Origin: Nitrosospira briensis
Lineage (GTDB): Bacteria > Pseudomonadota > Gammaproteobacteria > Burkholderiales > Nitrosomonadaceae
Assembly (NCBI RefSeq): GCF_900115125.1
Contig: NZ_FOVJ01000008.1
Location: 1 to 64,000 of the forward strand
Direction of reading: 5' to 3'
DNA length: 64,000 nt
Position numbers and translations under genes: made by a program. Numbering within the stretch: the first letter of the stretch is position 1; every line of letters begins with the position of its first letter. Positions 9,142-17,722 of this stretch are shown here, one piece after another. The notes below the pieces were generated by a model. That model was not told where the DNA came from, did not search any database, and saw nothing but the letters and a program-made list of their open reading frames with translations.

Positions 9142-9461
9142 TTTCTTGCAGCCTGTGTATTAAGCCTTCTGCGCACAGCAGTTGGGGACCCGTTATGCCG
9201 CGAATTCATGGGAGAAGTTCATTAGACAGATACCTGCGGAATAAGGACATTGTCCCCAGCTCACGGTACAATTATGGTCTTTGCTGAAAGTGCATTTGGA
9301 TTCAACCTAGATCCGGCAGTTGACCGCTTATTTTTCAGTTTAGCGTAATGATGCAGGAAGATTCTTTGCATCACATGGCTTTCATCTTTCTGGTGAGTTC
9401 CCTACAGATTGGATTGAACAGTTTTTGTGGCACATGGCTGCGTTGCAACTCCTTGGAATGA

Positions 9462-9489
9462 GGCGCCTCGAAGCGTTGCACGAGGCGCC
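9462..9489. repeat. Perfect 9-bp inverted repeat (hairpin)
   Basis: GGCGCCTCG (9462-9470) and CGAGGCGCC (9481-9489) are perfectly complementary around a 10-base loop. The loop sequence GCGTTGCA repeats a sequence 23 bases upstream. There is no T tract, so it is not a classical terminator. Confidence 0.8.
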
Positions 9490-9512
9490 CTGCGAAGCAA
9501 GGATCGGGCAGC

Positions 9513-9557
9513 GTAGGGGATGCGGCGACTGCGTTTTGGGCGCCCGCATTCCGCTAC
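9513..9557. repeat. Imperfect inverted repeat
   Basis: GTAGGGGATGCGG (9513-9525) matches the reverse complement of CCCGCATTCCGCTAC (9543-9557) with one mismatch and one inserted base. Together with the 9462-9489 stem it makes a strongly structured segment. Confidence 0.6.
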
Positions 9558-9724
9558 AGGGTCGCACTTTCCTTCGGAAGGCACTGCTCCACCCTGCGCG
9601 ATCGCGCCATTCCGCGTCGTTGCGCCTTGCCCTGCAGCCCCCAAACCGCTCACTCCACTCCGTCCAACTACCGGATTTAGGTTAAAATCGACATCCCAGT
9701 CAAATCACGCTTTGACCCAGCAGA

Positions 9725-10534
9725 ATGGCGCATGAATTAATAGAAATCAAGGACTTGCATTTTTCCTACGGGGACCGTGCAATTCTGAAGGGAATCAACA
9801 TGACCATGTCTCGCGGCAAAGTCATCGCCATCATGGGTGGCAGTGGCAGCGGCAAGACCACGCTGTTGCGCCTCATCGGCGGAGCGGTGCGGCCATCCTC
9901 GGGTTATGTCAAAGTGGCTGGCAAGGTAGTGCATGACCTGAAAAGGGACGAACTGTTCCAGATGCGCCGGAAAATGAGCATGTTATTCCAGTTTGGCGCG
10001 CTCTTTACTGATCTGTCGGTATTCGATAACGTAGCCTTCCAAATGCGCGAGCATACCGATTTGCCCGAATCCATGATTCGCGACCTTGTATTGATGAAGC
10101 TGGAAGCTGTCGGCCTGCGCGGCGCCCAGGACCTGATGCCGGCGGCACTTTCCGGAGGCATGGCGCGTCGCGTCGCCTTGGCGCGTTCCATCGCGCTTGA
10201 TCCGCTACTCATCATGTATGACGAGCCCTTTACCGGCCTTGATCCCATTTCACTCACCGTAATCGGAAATCTGATACGCCGGCTTACCGATGCGTTAGGC
10301 ATGACCTCCATTGTCGTCACGCACGATGTGCAGGAATCCCTTAAGATTGTTGACCATGTATATTTCGTTGCCGATGGCGTGATTGCAGCATACGGCACGC
10401 CTGACGAAGTGCGTGGATCAGTCGCGCCTTTCGTCCATCAGTTCGTGCATGGCGAAGAAGACGGACCGGTTTCCTTCCATTATCCGGCGAATGCCTATGC
10501 AAATGACCTGAAACTGGAGGGCCGTTTTGCCTAG
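9725..10534 (+). CDS. mlaF: Phospholipid transport ABC ATPase MlaF
   Basis: The 269-residue cytoplasmic ATPase of the MlaFEDB complex, which moves phospholipid between the inner membrane and the periplasmic MlaC/MlaD carriers to keep the outer membrane asymmetric. Walker A is GGSGSGKTTLLR (about 38-49), the Q loop follows MLFQFGALF, the signature is LSGGMARRVALARS, and Walker B is LLIMYDEPFTGLDP with a switch His in VVTHD. First gene of mlaF-E-D-C-B; its last eight bases overlap mlaE. Confidence 0.95.
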   Translation: MAHELIEIKDLHFSYGDRAILKGINMTMSRGKVIAIMGGSGSGKTTLLRLIGGAVRPSSGYVKVAGKVVHDLKRDELFQMRRKMSMLFQFGALFTDLSVFDNVAFQMREHTDLPESMIRDLVLMKLEAVGLRGAQDLMPAALSGGMARRVALARSIALDPLLIMYDEPFTGLDPISLTVIGNLIRRLTDALGMTSIVVTHDVQESLKIVDHVYFVADGVIAAYGTPDEVRGSVAPFVHQFVHGEEDGPVSFHYPANAYANDLKLEGRFA

Positions 10535-11324
10535 GCGTATCGTTAGCGGGATTCAGGGCGTCGGTCATCGGGTGATAGACAGTATTTGGCGGCTGGGCTA
10601 TGCAAGTCGCTTTTTTCTGTTGACATTGCTGAAGTCCGGCACAAGCTTGCGTCGTTTCGGCCTCGTTATCCGTGAGCTTTATTTTACCGGCGTCCTGTCT
10701 CTGATTATTATCGTTGTATCGGGCTTGTTCGTCGGTATGGTGCTCGGTTTGCAAGGATACGAGACCTTGCAGCGATATGGGGCCGAATCCGCAGTCGGGA
10801 CCATGGTGGCGTTATCGCTACTGCGGGAACTGGGGCCTGTGGTGGCGGCCCTGCTGTTCGCCAGCCGCGCGGGTTCGGCCATTACCGCGGAAATCGGCTT
10901 GATGAAGGCTACGGAGCAATTGGCGGCGATGGAAATGATGGCGGTGGATCCCATTGCACGTGTGGTAGCTCCACGATTCTGGGCGGGCGTGATTTCAATG
11001 CCCCTGCTGGCCGCTCTATTCTCCGCCGTCGGCATTTTTGGCGGCTACCTGGTAGCGGTGGTACTTATCGGTGTAGACGAGGGCTCTTTCTGGTCCCAAA
11101 TGCAGGGTGCGGTGGATTTCCATTACGACATTGTCAACGGCGTCATAAAAACCTTTGTTTTTGGCATAGCGGTAACGGCCATAGCGGTGTTCGAAGGTTA
11201 TGACGCCTCCCCCACTGCCGAGGGCGTGTCCGGCGCCACTACCCGTACCGTCGTAACCTCGGCGTTGGCGATTTTGGGCCTCGATTTTGTTTTGACCTCG
11301 TTCATGTTCAGGGGAATGGGCTGA
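10527..11324 (+). CDS. mlaE: Phospholipid transport permease MlaE
   Basis: The 265-residue inner-membrane permease of the Mla complex. It has five to six hydrophobic segments and the family-conserved coupling stretch ATEQLAAMEMMAVDPI. Translation probably starts at TTG 10527, with CTGGAGG nine bases before it and overlapping the mlaF stop; no ATG gives the conserved N-terminus. The stop overlaps the mlaD start by one base, so translation is probably coupled. Confidence 0.94.
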   Translation: MPRRIVSGIQGVGHRVIDSIWRLGYASRFFLLTLLKSGTSLRRFGLVIRELYFTGVLSLIIIVVSGLFVGMVLGLQGYETLQRYGAESAVGTMVALSLLRELGPVVAALLFASRAGSAITAEIGLMKATEQLAAMEMMAVDPIARVVAPRFWAGVISMPLLAALFSAVGIFGGYLVAVVLIGVDEGSFWSQMQGAVDFHYDIVNGVIKTFVFGIAVTAIAVFEGYDASPTAEGVSGATTRTVVTSALAILGLDFVLTSFMFRGMG

Positions 11325-11809
11325 TGCAGCGAACAACAATGGATTTGTGGGTAGGACTGTTCATCATGGCGGGAATCGGCGCTTTGCTTGTTCTGGCACT
11401 GAAAGTCGGAAATCTTGGCACCTACAGTGCGGGTGACAGCTATACGCTGGTAGGAAATTTCGAAAACATCGGTGGTTTGAAGGTCAGAGCGCCAGTAAAA
11501 AGCGCGGGCGTGGTAGTGGGGCGGGTGACAGATATCCAATTGAGCACCGAGACATTCGACGCACTGGTGATCATGAGCATAGACAGCCGTTACAAATTTC
11601 CCAAGGATACTTTTGCCAGCATTCTTACATCGGGCCTTATCGGAGAGCAGTATATCGGTCTTGCGGCTGGCGGTGACGAGGCCGTGCTGAAGAGTGGCGA
11701 CAAAATCATGAAAACCAATTCAGCGCTCGTTCTGGAAGAGATGATCGGGCGATTCCTGTTCGACAAGGCGTCCGAGAGAAAAGAGGATGGAAATGCGGAC
11801 AGCGACTGA
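11324..11809 (+). CDS. mlaD: MCE-domain lipid-binding protein MlaD
   Basis: A 161-residue inner-membrane-anchored periplasmic protein. It has one N-terminal helix (LWVGLFIMAGIGALLVLAL) followed by a single MCE domain with GLKVRAPVKSAGVVVGRV and the SGLIGEQYIGL segment; in known systems six copies form a hexameric ring with a lipid tunnel. The last 20 residues are charged. About 150 bases separate it from mlaC, more than between the other genes. Confidence 0.94.
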   Translation: MQRTTMDLWVGLFIMAGIGALLVLALKVGNLGTYSAGDSYTLVGNFENIGGLKVRAPVKSAGVVVGRVTDIQLSTETFDALVIMSIDSRYKFPKDTFASILTSGLIGEQYIGLAAGGDEAVLKSGDKIMKTNSALVLEEMIGRFLFDKASERKEDGNADSD

Positions 11810-11962
11810 GCAATTCCCGAACCTGTCCCGTGGGCATGGCAGCATCCCTTGCACCACGCATGCGGGGCATTGAAAGGCGAGGACGTGGATAGCCGTATTT
11901 CGAGGCACGGCGAGCGTCCGGTTTGTCAAGCAGCAGTTTAAATAATTTTTAGCGAGGAAATC

Positions 11963-12598
11963 ATGAAGAAATATCTAGGTATCACAGTATTGCTGGCGGC
12001 GTGGGGACTTGTACTTCCCGCATGGGCAGTGGCTAGCAGTCCCGATACTCTGGTGGACAATACCGCGCAGGAGGTGCTGACCATCGTCCGGCAGGATAAA
12101 GACCTGCAGTCGGGCAATACCGCGAAGATTCTCGCTCTGGTTGAAGCCAAGATACTGCCGCATTTCAATTTTACCCGGATGACCCGGTTGGCAATGGGCA
12201 AGAACTGGGGCAAGGCGACGCCTGAGCAACAGCAGGAATTGGTGAACGAGTTCCGCACTTTGCTGGTCCGTACTTACTCCAATGCGCTGACCACCTATAA
12301 GGACCATACGATCAAGGTAGAACCGTTGAAAAATAACGCGACCGATACTGATACCACAGTCAGGACAAAGGTAATAGATGGCGGTCAACAGCCCGTACCC
12401 ATCGATTACAGCATGGAAAAAACCAGTGACGGCTGGAAAGTCTACGATGTGACCGTGGCCGGGGTAAGTCTGGTAACCAATTACCGCAGCACTTTCAATA
12501 GCCAGGTGCGTGACGGTGGCGTGGATAAGTTGATTAAAACCCTGGTAGAGAAAAATCGCTCCCTGGTCGCCGCCGATAAAAAAGCATCAACCAATTGA
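11963..12598 (+). CDS. mlaC: Periplasmic phospholipid-binding protein MlaC
   Basis: The 211-residue soluble periplasmic shuttle that carries phospholipids between the outer-membrane and inner-membrane Mla components. A signal peptide (MKKYLGITVLLAAWGLVLPAWA) is followed by the Tol-Tol-Ttg2 family fold, with the conserved LVEAKILPHFNFTRMTRLAMGKNW and FRTLLVRTYSNAL stretches. A clear ribosome binding site (GCGAGGAAA) lies before the ATG. mlaB follows after three bases. Confidence 0.94.
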   Translation: MKKYLGITVLLAAWGLVLPAWAVASSPDTLVDNTAQEVLTIVRQDKDLQSGNTAKILALVEAKILPHFNFTRMTRLAMGKNWGKATPEQQQELVNEFRTLLVRTYSNALTTYKDHTIKVEPLKNNATDTDTTVRTKVIDGGQQPVPIDYSMEKTSDGWKVYDVTVAGVSLVTNYRSTFNSQVRDGGVDKLIKTLVEKNRSLVAADKKASTN

Positions 12599-12601
12599 TG
12601 A

Positions 12602-12910
12602 TTGCCGGAAGCGTCCAGCGTGGCTGAGGTAGTGCGGAATGAGGACGGACAACTGGGCGTCGAGGGATCAATAACCATCGATAAAGTTGTCACCGTGGCT
12701 GCGCAGGGCGTTGCGTTGTTCAATAGCGGTGATCTGGTAATCGATCTGGCGTGTGTCGCTGAAGTGGATTCTACGGCTGTCAGCATGTTGCTTGAGTGGA
12801 GACGCGAGGCTAACCGCCGCAACTGCCAGTTGTCTTTTATCAACATACCGCAAAAGCTGCAAAGCCTCGCCCAGCTTTATGGTGTCTCAGATTTGATGCG
12901 TTTCGCATAA
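12602..12910 (+). CDS. mlaB: STAS-domain protein MlaB
   Basis: A small STAS-domain regulator that binds and activates the MlaF ATPase. 102 residues from a TTG at 12602; a GTG 18 bases later is an alternative, and no ATG is available. The core carries the typical LVIDLACVAEVDSTAVSMLLEW strand-helix with the Ser-Thr pair. It follows mlaC almost without a gap and closes the mla set. Confidence 0.85.
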   Translation: MPEASSVAEVVRNEDGQLGVEGSITIDKVVTVAAQGVALFNSGDLVIDLACVAEVDSTAVSMLLEWRREANRRNCQLSFINIPQKLQSLAQLYGVSDLMRFA

Positions 12911-13044
12911 CTCGAACCGGTAGGCATCATCCCGGCCATACTGCTTAATTCGATCGGCTTTTTCCCATTACCCGCGGCGGCCACTTCAACATCAAGACCG
13001 ATGTACCGCGTAGTGGATCAGGAGCATCTTATCTTATTTTCTCC

Positions 13045-13992
13045 ATGACCCCGGCAATCGAAGTCAAACAGGTGTACAAGTGCTTCGGTAGGCTGCAAGC
13101 CCTGGGCGGCGTCGATCTTGAAATACGGGTTGGCGAATTTTTTGCCTTGCTCGGCCCAAACGGGGCGGGAAAAACTACCCTTATCAACATAATTGCCGGG
13201 CTGACTCGTGCCAGTCGTGGCAGTGTCAGGGTAATGGGGCACGATGTCGTCATGGACTACCGCGACGCCCGGCGGGTCCTGGGTGTGGTACCGCAAGAGC
13301 TTGTGTACGATCCATTCTTTACTGTTCGTGAAACGCTTGAAATTCAGTCGGGATATTACGGCCTGAAGAATAACGGGGCCTGGATAGACGAGATAATTCA
13401 CCACCTCGATCTTGCGGACAAGGCTCACGTCAATATGCGCGCGCTATCCGGTGGCATGAAGCGGCGCGTGCTTGTGGCTCAGGCACTGGTGCATAAGCCC
13501 CCGGTGATCGTGCTTGACGAACCCACTGCGGGCGTTGACGTGGAGTTGCGCCAGGGGCTATGGCGTTTCGTCAAGCAATTGAATCGAGAGGGCCACACCA
13601 TTGTGCTTACGACTCATTATCTTGAGGAAGCAGAAGCCTTGTGCAGTCGTGTGGCAATGCTGAAGAAGGGTAATATCGTCGCGCTCGACAGCATCAGAAA
13701 CCTCGTTAACAGCGTTACGGGATGCAGGGTGCGGCTGCGCCTGTCGCCAGACGTGCTACCTTCGACGTTACAGCCACTGTTGAGCAGTGCCGAGGAGGGA
13801 TACTATATTCTGGCGCTCGAAGGATACTTTCTGCTTGAGCATGTGATGGAGGCATTGCGTGCTGCGGGTTCCCAAGTGCTGGAAATGCAGATATTGCAAC
13901 CTGATCTGGAAGAGGTCTTTATTAAAACAATGGCCGGAACTGAAATCGCAAAATCCGCGAGGATTGCGGAAACTACCGCCCTCCCTACATGA
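13045..13992 (+). CDS. ABC-2 type exporter ATPase (YadG-like)
   Basis: A 315-residue ATPase with Walker A GPNGAGKTTLIN, signature LSGGMKRRVLVAQAL, Walker B VIVLDEPTAGVD and switch VLTTHY. The C-terminal 80 residues form the small accessory domain usual in drug/lipid exporter ATPases. It overlaps the following permease gene by four bases. Its position right after the mla genes is conserved in Betaproteobacteria. The substrate is unknown. Confidence 0.9.
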   Translation: MTPAIEVKQVYKCFGRLQALGGVDLEIRVGEFFALLGPNGAGKTTLINIIAGLTRASRGSVRVMGHDVVMDYRDARRVLGVVPQELVYDPFFTVRETLEIQSGYYGLKNNGAWIDEIIHHLDLADKAHVNMRALSGGMKRRVLVAQALVHKPPVIVLDEPTAGVDVELRQGLWRFVKQLNREGHTIVLTTHYLEEAEALCSRVAMLKKGNIVALDSIRNLVNSVTGCRVRLRLSPDVLPSTLQPLLSSAEEGYYILALEGYFLLEHVMEALRAAGSQVLEMQILQPDLEEVFIKTMAGTEIAKSARIAETTALPT

Positions 13993-14744
13993 CGGGTTTT
14001 CTTACGCTACTTTACAAGGAATTGCTGCGATTCTGGAAGGTGGGATTTCAAACCGTATTTGCGCCGATGGTGTCCACCCTGCTTTATCTCATGATTTTTT
14101 CCCATGTGCTGGAAGACCATGTCGAGGCATATCCGGGGGTCGCATACACCGTTTTTCTGATTCCCGGCCTGATAATGATGGCGATGCTGCAAAACGCTTT
14201 CGCAAATTCCTCATCAAGCCTGATTCAATCGAAAATTACAGGAAACCTCGTTTTTGTCCTGTTAGCGCCGCTTTCCTACCAGGAAATATTTTTGGCCTAC
14301 GTCCTGGCTTCGGTAGTACGCGGACTGGCCGTGGGGCTGGGCGTGTATTTGGTGACACTATGGTTCTTCGATGTGCCGGTGACGTCCTTTCTGTGGGTGT
14401 TCATGTTCGCCTTGATGGGTAGCGCCTTGCTTGCTGCGTTAGGTATCATCGCCGGCATCTGGGCGGAAAAATTCGATCAGCTTGCCGCATTCCAGAACTT
14501 CATCATTCTGCCGCTGACGTTTTTGTCCGGCGTATTCTATTCAATCCACTCCTTGCCACCCTTCTGGCAGGGCCTGTCTCACCTGAACCCGTTTTTCTAC
14601 GTAATTGATGGTTTCCGCTACGGTTTCTTCAGCGCGTCCGATATCTCTCCCTACCTCAGCCTCGGGATTGTAGCGAGCTGCTTCTTGGCGGTATCATGGC
14701 TGACGTTGCAAATGCTGAAGATGGGTTACAAGATCCGCCATTAA
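13989..14744 (+). CDS. ABC-2 type permease (YadH-like)
   Basis: A 251-residue integral membrane protein with about six hydrophobic segments. It has the ABC-2 motif IMMAMLQNAFANSSSSLIQ and the LPLTFLSGVFYSIHSLPPFWQ stretch typical of the YadH/NodJ-type family. It starts with an ATG overlapping the stop of its ATPase partner. Together they form a half-size exporter pair, likely functioning as dimers. Confidence 0.9.
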   Translation: MTGFLTLLYKELLRFWKVGFQTVFAPMVSTLLYLMIFSHVLEDHVEAYPGVAYTVFLIPGLIMMAMLQNAFANSSSSLIQSKITGNLVFVLLAPLSYQEIFLAYVLASVVRGLAVGLGVYLVTLWFFDVPVTSFLWVFMFALMGSALLAALGIIAGIWAEKFDQLAAFQNFIILPLTFLSGVFYSIHSLPPFWQGLSHLNPFFYVIDGFRYGFFSASDISPYLSLGIVASCFLAVSWLTLQMLKMGYKIRH

Positions 14745-14802
14745 GTAAGTAGCGGGTAGAATCCAGCCTTTGGCAAAGATTATTCATAAAAGGACGGGAA
14801 GT

Positions 14803-15051
14803 ATGGTTACAGCAGACAGCATTAAAACCCATATCGAAGCTTCCATGCCGTGCGAACTGGTGCACGTGGAAGGTGATGATGGCTACCATTTCAACGCCAT
14901 CATTGTCAGCCCTGAATTCCGCGGAAAGAACATGGTGCAACAACACCAGCTGGTTTACCGCGCCCTCGGCGACAGGATGAAGCAGGAGATTCATGCTTTA
15001 TCCATGAAAACCCTCACACCGGAACAATGGGCGGAAAGTAACCAGAGCTAA
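14803..15051 (+). CDS. ibaG: BolA-family protein IbaG
   Basis: An 82-residue BolA-fold protein of the IbaG/YrbA type, which pairs with monothiol glutaredoxins to bind a 2Fe-2S cluster. The ATG at 14803 has AGGACGGGAAG before it, better than the upstream in-frame TTG. The conserved GYHFNAIIVSPEFRGKNMVQQHQLVY segment contains the helix-turn core and invariant His residues. Its place after the mla cluster matches many Proteobacteria, where murA often follows; here rpoH follows on the other strand. Confidence 0.9.
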   Translation: MVTADSIKTHIEASMPCELVHVEGDDGYHFNAIIVSPEFRGKNMVQQHQLVYRALGDRMKQEIHALSMKTLTPEQWAESNQS

Positions 15052-15111
15052 TGTGCGGCTGCAACCTGATTGAGCGGGCAAAGAAATAAGGAAGATCAGT
15101 TAATAAAACTG

Positions 15112-15136
15112 TCCCGGTATTCATAATACTTCGGGA
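15112..15136 (-). terminator. Probable rho-independent terminator of rpoH
   Basis: TCCCG-GTATT, a CAT loop and AATAC-TT-CGGGA form a 10-bp stem with a two-base bulge. On the minus strand it is followed by AGTTTTATTA. It lies 30 bases past the rpoH stop in the convergent gap with ibaG. Confidence 0.5.
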
Positions 15137-15166
15137 GAAGTCTTCGCCGCGTTCATTCAAGCAAGG

Positions 15167-16018
15167 TTATGCGGGCTCCGGCGCCATGGCTGTTCGCATC
15201 TTCTGCATTGCTTTCGCTTCAATTTGCCTGATCCGCTCGGCCGAGACGCCAAGCTCGTCAGCAAGATCATGCAGCGTTGCGGAATCTTTTTCACGTAACC
15301 AGCGAGCCTCGATGATGCGGCGGCTACGGGCATCCAGGATAGATAACGCCTGTTGTAATCCTTCGCCCCGCAGGCGGCTGGTTTGTTCGGTCTCCAGCAC
15401 CTGCGAAGGTTCGGAACCGTCTGTCAGATAAGCGATGGGGCTGAATGCCTCATCATCATCGTCGTCCGACAGGGGCTCGAGTGAAATGTCCCGTCCACTG
15501 AAGCGCGTTTCCATTTCCACCACTTCTTCGGCTTTAACGCCCAATTGCGTTGCTATGGCGTTCACTTCTTCCGGATTCATGGTGTCAAGCACCGGCTTCA
15601 TGCTGCGCAGATTAAAGAACAGTTTACGTTGCGCCTTGGTCGTGGCAATTTTTACCAGTCGCCAATTGCGCAGTATGAATTCGTGGATTTCCGCCTTGAT
15701 CCAGTGCACTGCAAACGATACCAGCCTGACGCCCCGCTCGGGATCATAACGCTTGACGGCTTTCATCAAACCGATGTTTCCCTCCTGGATAAGGTCTGCC
15801 TGGGGCAGCCCGTAGCCCTTGTAGCCGCGAGCAATGGCGACAACTACACGCAAGTGTGACAGCACCAGTTGGCGGGCGGCATCAATGTCACCTTCATTTC
15901 GGAGGGACCGCGCCAGGCGGATTTCTTCCTCCTGAGAAAGAATGCGAAAGCGATTGACCGATTGAATATAGCTTTCGATGCTACCGCTGGTTGAAGGTAT
16001 CGCTAAAGCGAAATTCAT
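15167..16018 (-). CDS. rpoH: Heat-shock RNA polymerase sigma-32 factor
   Basis: The 283-residue sigma factor that directs RNA polymerase to heat-shock promoters. The ATG at 16018 is preceded by CCAGGAGGAC, a strong ribosome binding site, better than the upstream in-frame start at 16042. Region 2 contains ADLIQEGNIGLMKAVKRYDP and the -10 recognition stretch. The RpoH box TKAQRKLFFNLRS is intact, which separates it from other sigma-70 members. Region 4.2 ends with LADELGVSAERIRQIEAKAM. It lies downstream of ftsYEX, as in E. coli. Confidence 0.97.
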   Translation of the reverse strand: MNFALAIPSTSGSIESYIQSVNRFRILSQEEEIRLARSLRNEGDIDAARQLVLSHLRVVVAIARGYKGYGLPQADLIQEGNIGLMKAVKRYDPERGVRLVSFAVHWIKAEIHEFILRNWRLVKIATTKAQRKLFFNLRSMKPVLDTMNPEEVNAIATQLGVKAEEVVEMETRFSGRDISLEPLSDDDDDEAFSPIAYLTDGSEPSQVLETEQTSRLRGEGLQQALSILDARSRRIIEARWLREKDSATLHDLADELGVSAERIRQIEAKAMQKMRTAMAPEPA

Positions 16019-16114
16019 GTGTCCTCCTGGATTTTCCACCAAAGTTAACCTTTTTCGATAAGAGCGTCAACAGTCCAGAAAGTTCCTGGTACCGCTGAGT
16101 AAGCCGCTGAATTA

Positions 16115-17020
16115 TCAAGGTTCTATTCGCCACAGGTGATTTGTCACCGATAACCATGCTCCTGCCCAGCCGAGCAGCGCCGAAAATAGCAGCAGGCTCA
16201 GGCTGTCTTCCATTGAAAGGTGATAGGCCTTGAAATTCACCTCGTATAGTTCCATGAGGTCCTTCAATTGTTCTTCCGTCAGATGGATGCCCAGAGAAAT
16301 GATGAGCCATGCCGCCGCGCCTCCAACCATGCCCTGTATTGCTCCAAAATACAGAAAAGGCCGGCGAATGAAGCCCTTGGTCGCACCGATCAATTTTGCT
16401 ACTTCTATTTCTTCCCGCATGGTCAGGATTTGAAGACGTATTGTGTTGAACGCCACGGCTATCAGCGAAAAGCTCAGCAGGGCGCCAAGCATAAACACTG
16501 CCAGCCGGCCCAGTTTGAGTATGGAGTCAAGCCGCTTGGCCCAGGCTGAGTCCAGTTGGATATGTTCTACCTGGGGCAATTGCCCCAGCTCCGCATGTAA
16601 CGTATCCAACGCTTCCGGCGAGAGGTCTCTCGCGACGATCACAAAAGCATCAGGCAAGGGGTTTCGCTCAAGTCCGTCTATCACGTCCGAGAGCCCACTG
16701 CCCTGCTTGAACTGTTCAAGCGCGCTGTCGCTGGAAATGAACCTGAAGCTCGCCACCTGCGGGTCTTGCTTCAAGCGGGCTTCGATTTCAGCAACCTCGT
16801 CCTCGTTTGTGTTCAGTTTTAGAAAAAGGCTAAACTCGGGTGCTCCCGAGAATTGCCCGGAGAGAGCCTGGAGGTTTTCCAGAAATACATAAATACCGGC
16901 AGGCAGGCTGAAAGCAATTCCGATCACGGCAATGCTGAGCAGGCTGCCGAGCGGAGCGCTGCCCAGGCGCTTGAGCGCCAGGACAAAAGCGTGCAGATGA
17001 TGGGCAAACCACACCGTCAT
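16115..17020 (-). CDS. ftsX: Cell division protein FtsX
   Basis: A 301-residue inner-membrane partner of FtsE that regulates septal peptidoglycan hydrolysis. It has an N-terminal helix near 20-45, a periplasmic loop of about 110 residues, and three C-terminal helices arranged as in the FtsX/MacB permease family (LGALLSFSLIAVAFN; IQGMVGGAAAWLIISL; LLFSALLGWAGAWL). Its start overlaps the ftsE stop (ATGA). It ends before the rpoH upstream region. Confidence 0.94.
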   Translation of the reverse strand: MTVWFAHHLHAFVLALKRLGSAPLGSLLSIAVIGIAFSLPAGIYVFLENLQALSGQFSGAPEFSLFLKLNTNEDEVAEIEARLKQDPQVASFRFISSDSALEQFKQGSGLSDVIDGLERNPLPDAFVIVARDLSPEALDTLHAELGQLPQVEHIQLDSAWAKRLDSILKLGRLAVFMLGALLSFSLIAVAFNTIRLQILTMREEIEVAKLIGATKGFIRRPFLYFGAIQGMVGGAAAWLIISLGIHLTEEQLKDLMELYEVNFKAYHLSMEDSLSLLLFSALLGWAGAWLSVTNHLWRIEP

Positions 17021-17670
17021 GCGGTCAATTTACCATGGCTCAGCGTGAAAATACGCTGCTGCATATTGCCGAGCAGTTCGACGTCATGGGTTGCTATCAG
17101 TACCGTAACGCCAACCTGATTAAACGACTTGAACATATCCATGATATCTCTTGCATAGTCGGCGTCCAGATTGCTGGTCGGCTCATCCGCGATCAGTATG
17201 GAGGGCCGGTTTACTATTGCCCTGGCGATGCACAGGCGCTGCTGCTCTCCCCCTGAGAGCGTGATCGGCTGCGCCTTTTCCCTGCTCAGCAACCCCACTT
17301 TGTCGAGTGCGGCGCGAACTCGTCCGATTGCGGCCCTGCGACTGAAGCCGCTGATTTGCAAAGGCAGCAGCACATTCTGGAACACGGTGCGATCGAACAG
17401 GATCTTCTGATCCTGGAACACCAGGCCGAGATTCCGCCGCAGGAAAGGAATTGCACCCCCTTTAAGCGTGCCGACATTCTGGCCGTTAACGATAATGCTG
17501 CCGGTAGTGGGACGCTCAATGGCGGCAATAAGTCGAAGCAGCGTACTCTTTCCCGCTCCCGAATGCCCGTTGATCAGGGCCATTTCGCCCGCCTCAAGGA
17601 TGAAACTGACATCCCTGAGCGCTTCAAAGCCGTTAGGATAACGCTTGCAAACCTGGCTAAAGCTGATCAT
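17017..17670 (-). CDS. ftsE: Cell division ATP-binding protein FtsE
   Basis: A 217-residue ABC ATPase that pairs with FtsX at the division septum. Walker A is [14 protein letters not shown] (about 36-49), signature [16 protein letters not shown], Walker [13 protein letters not shown], switch IATHD. Length and order (ftsY-ftsE-ftsX-rpoH) match the standard operon. The gap to ftsY is about 50 bases. Confidence 0.96.
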   Translation of the reverse strand: MISFSQVCKRYPNGFEALRDVSFILEAGEMALINGHSGAGKSTLLRLIAAIERPTTGSIIVNGQNVGTLKGGAIPFLRRNLGLVFQDQKILFDRTVFQNVLLPLQISGFSRRAAIGRVRAALDKVGLLSREKAQPITLSGGEQQRLCIARAIVNRPSILIADEPTSNLDADYARDIMDMFKSFNQVGVTVLIATHDVELLGNMQQRIFTLSHGKLTA

Positions 17671-17722
17671 TGGAGTGCCACGACTTCAACAAAAATCAAT
17701 ATTCTGCTCTTGCTCTGTTCTT

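Larger units (their letters stand above)
9142..9724. other. Gene-free GC-rich interval with hairpins upstream of mlaF
   Basis: About 580 bases without a convincing gene; the frames on both strands have biased, low-quality translations. The left half has short inverted matches, for example TTGGGGAC near 9182 and GTCCCCAG near 9253. The right half (9400-9690) is GC-rich and holds the two hairpins annotated separately. Promoter elements for the mla operon probably lie at its right end. Confidence 0.6.

Noticed and set aside
9402-9735. Overlapping 60-86 codon frames on both strands before mlaF
   Set aside because: Their translations are biased (Arg/Pro/Ala-rich) and reflect the GC-rich hairpins, not conserved proteins.
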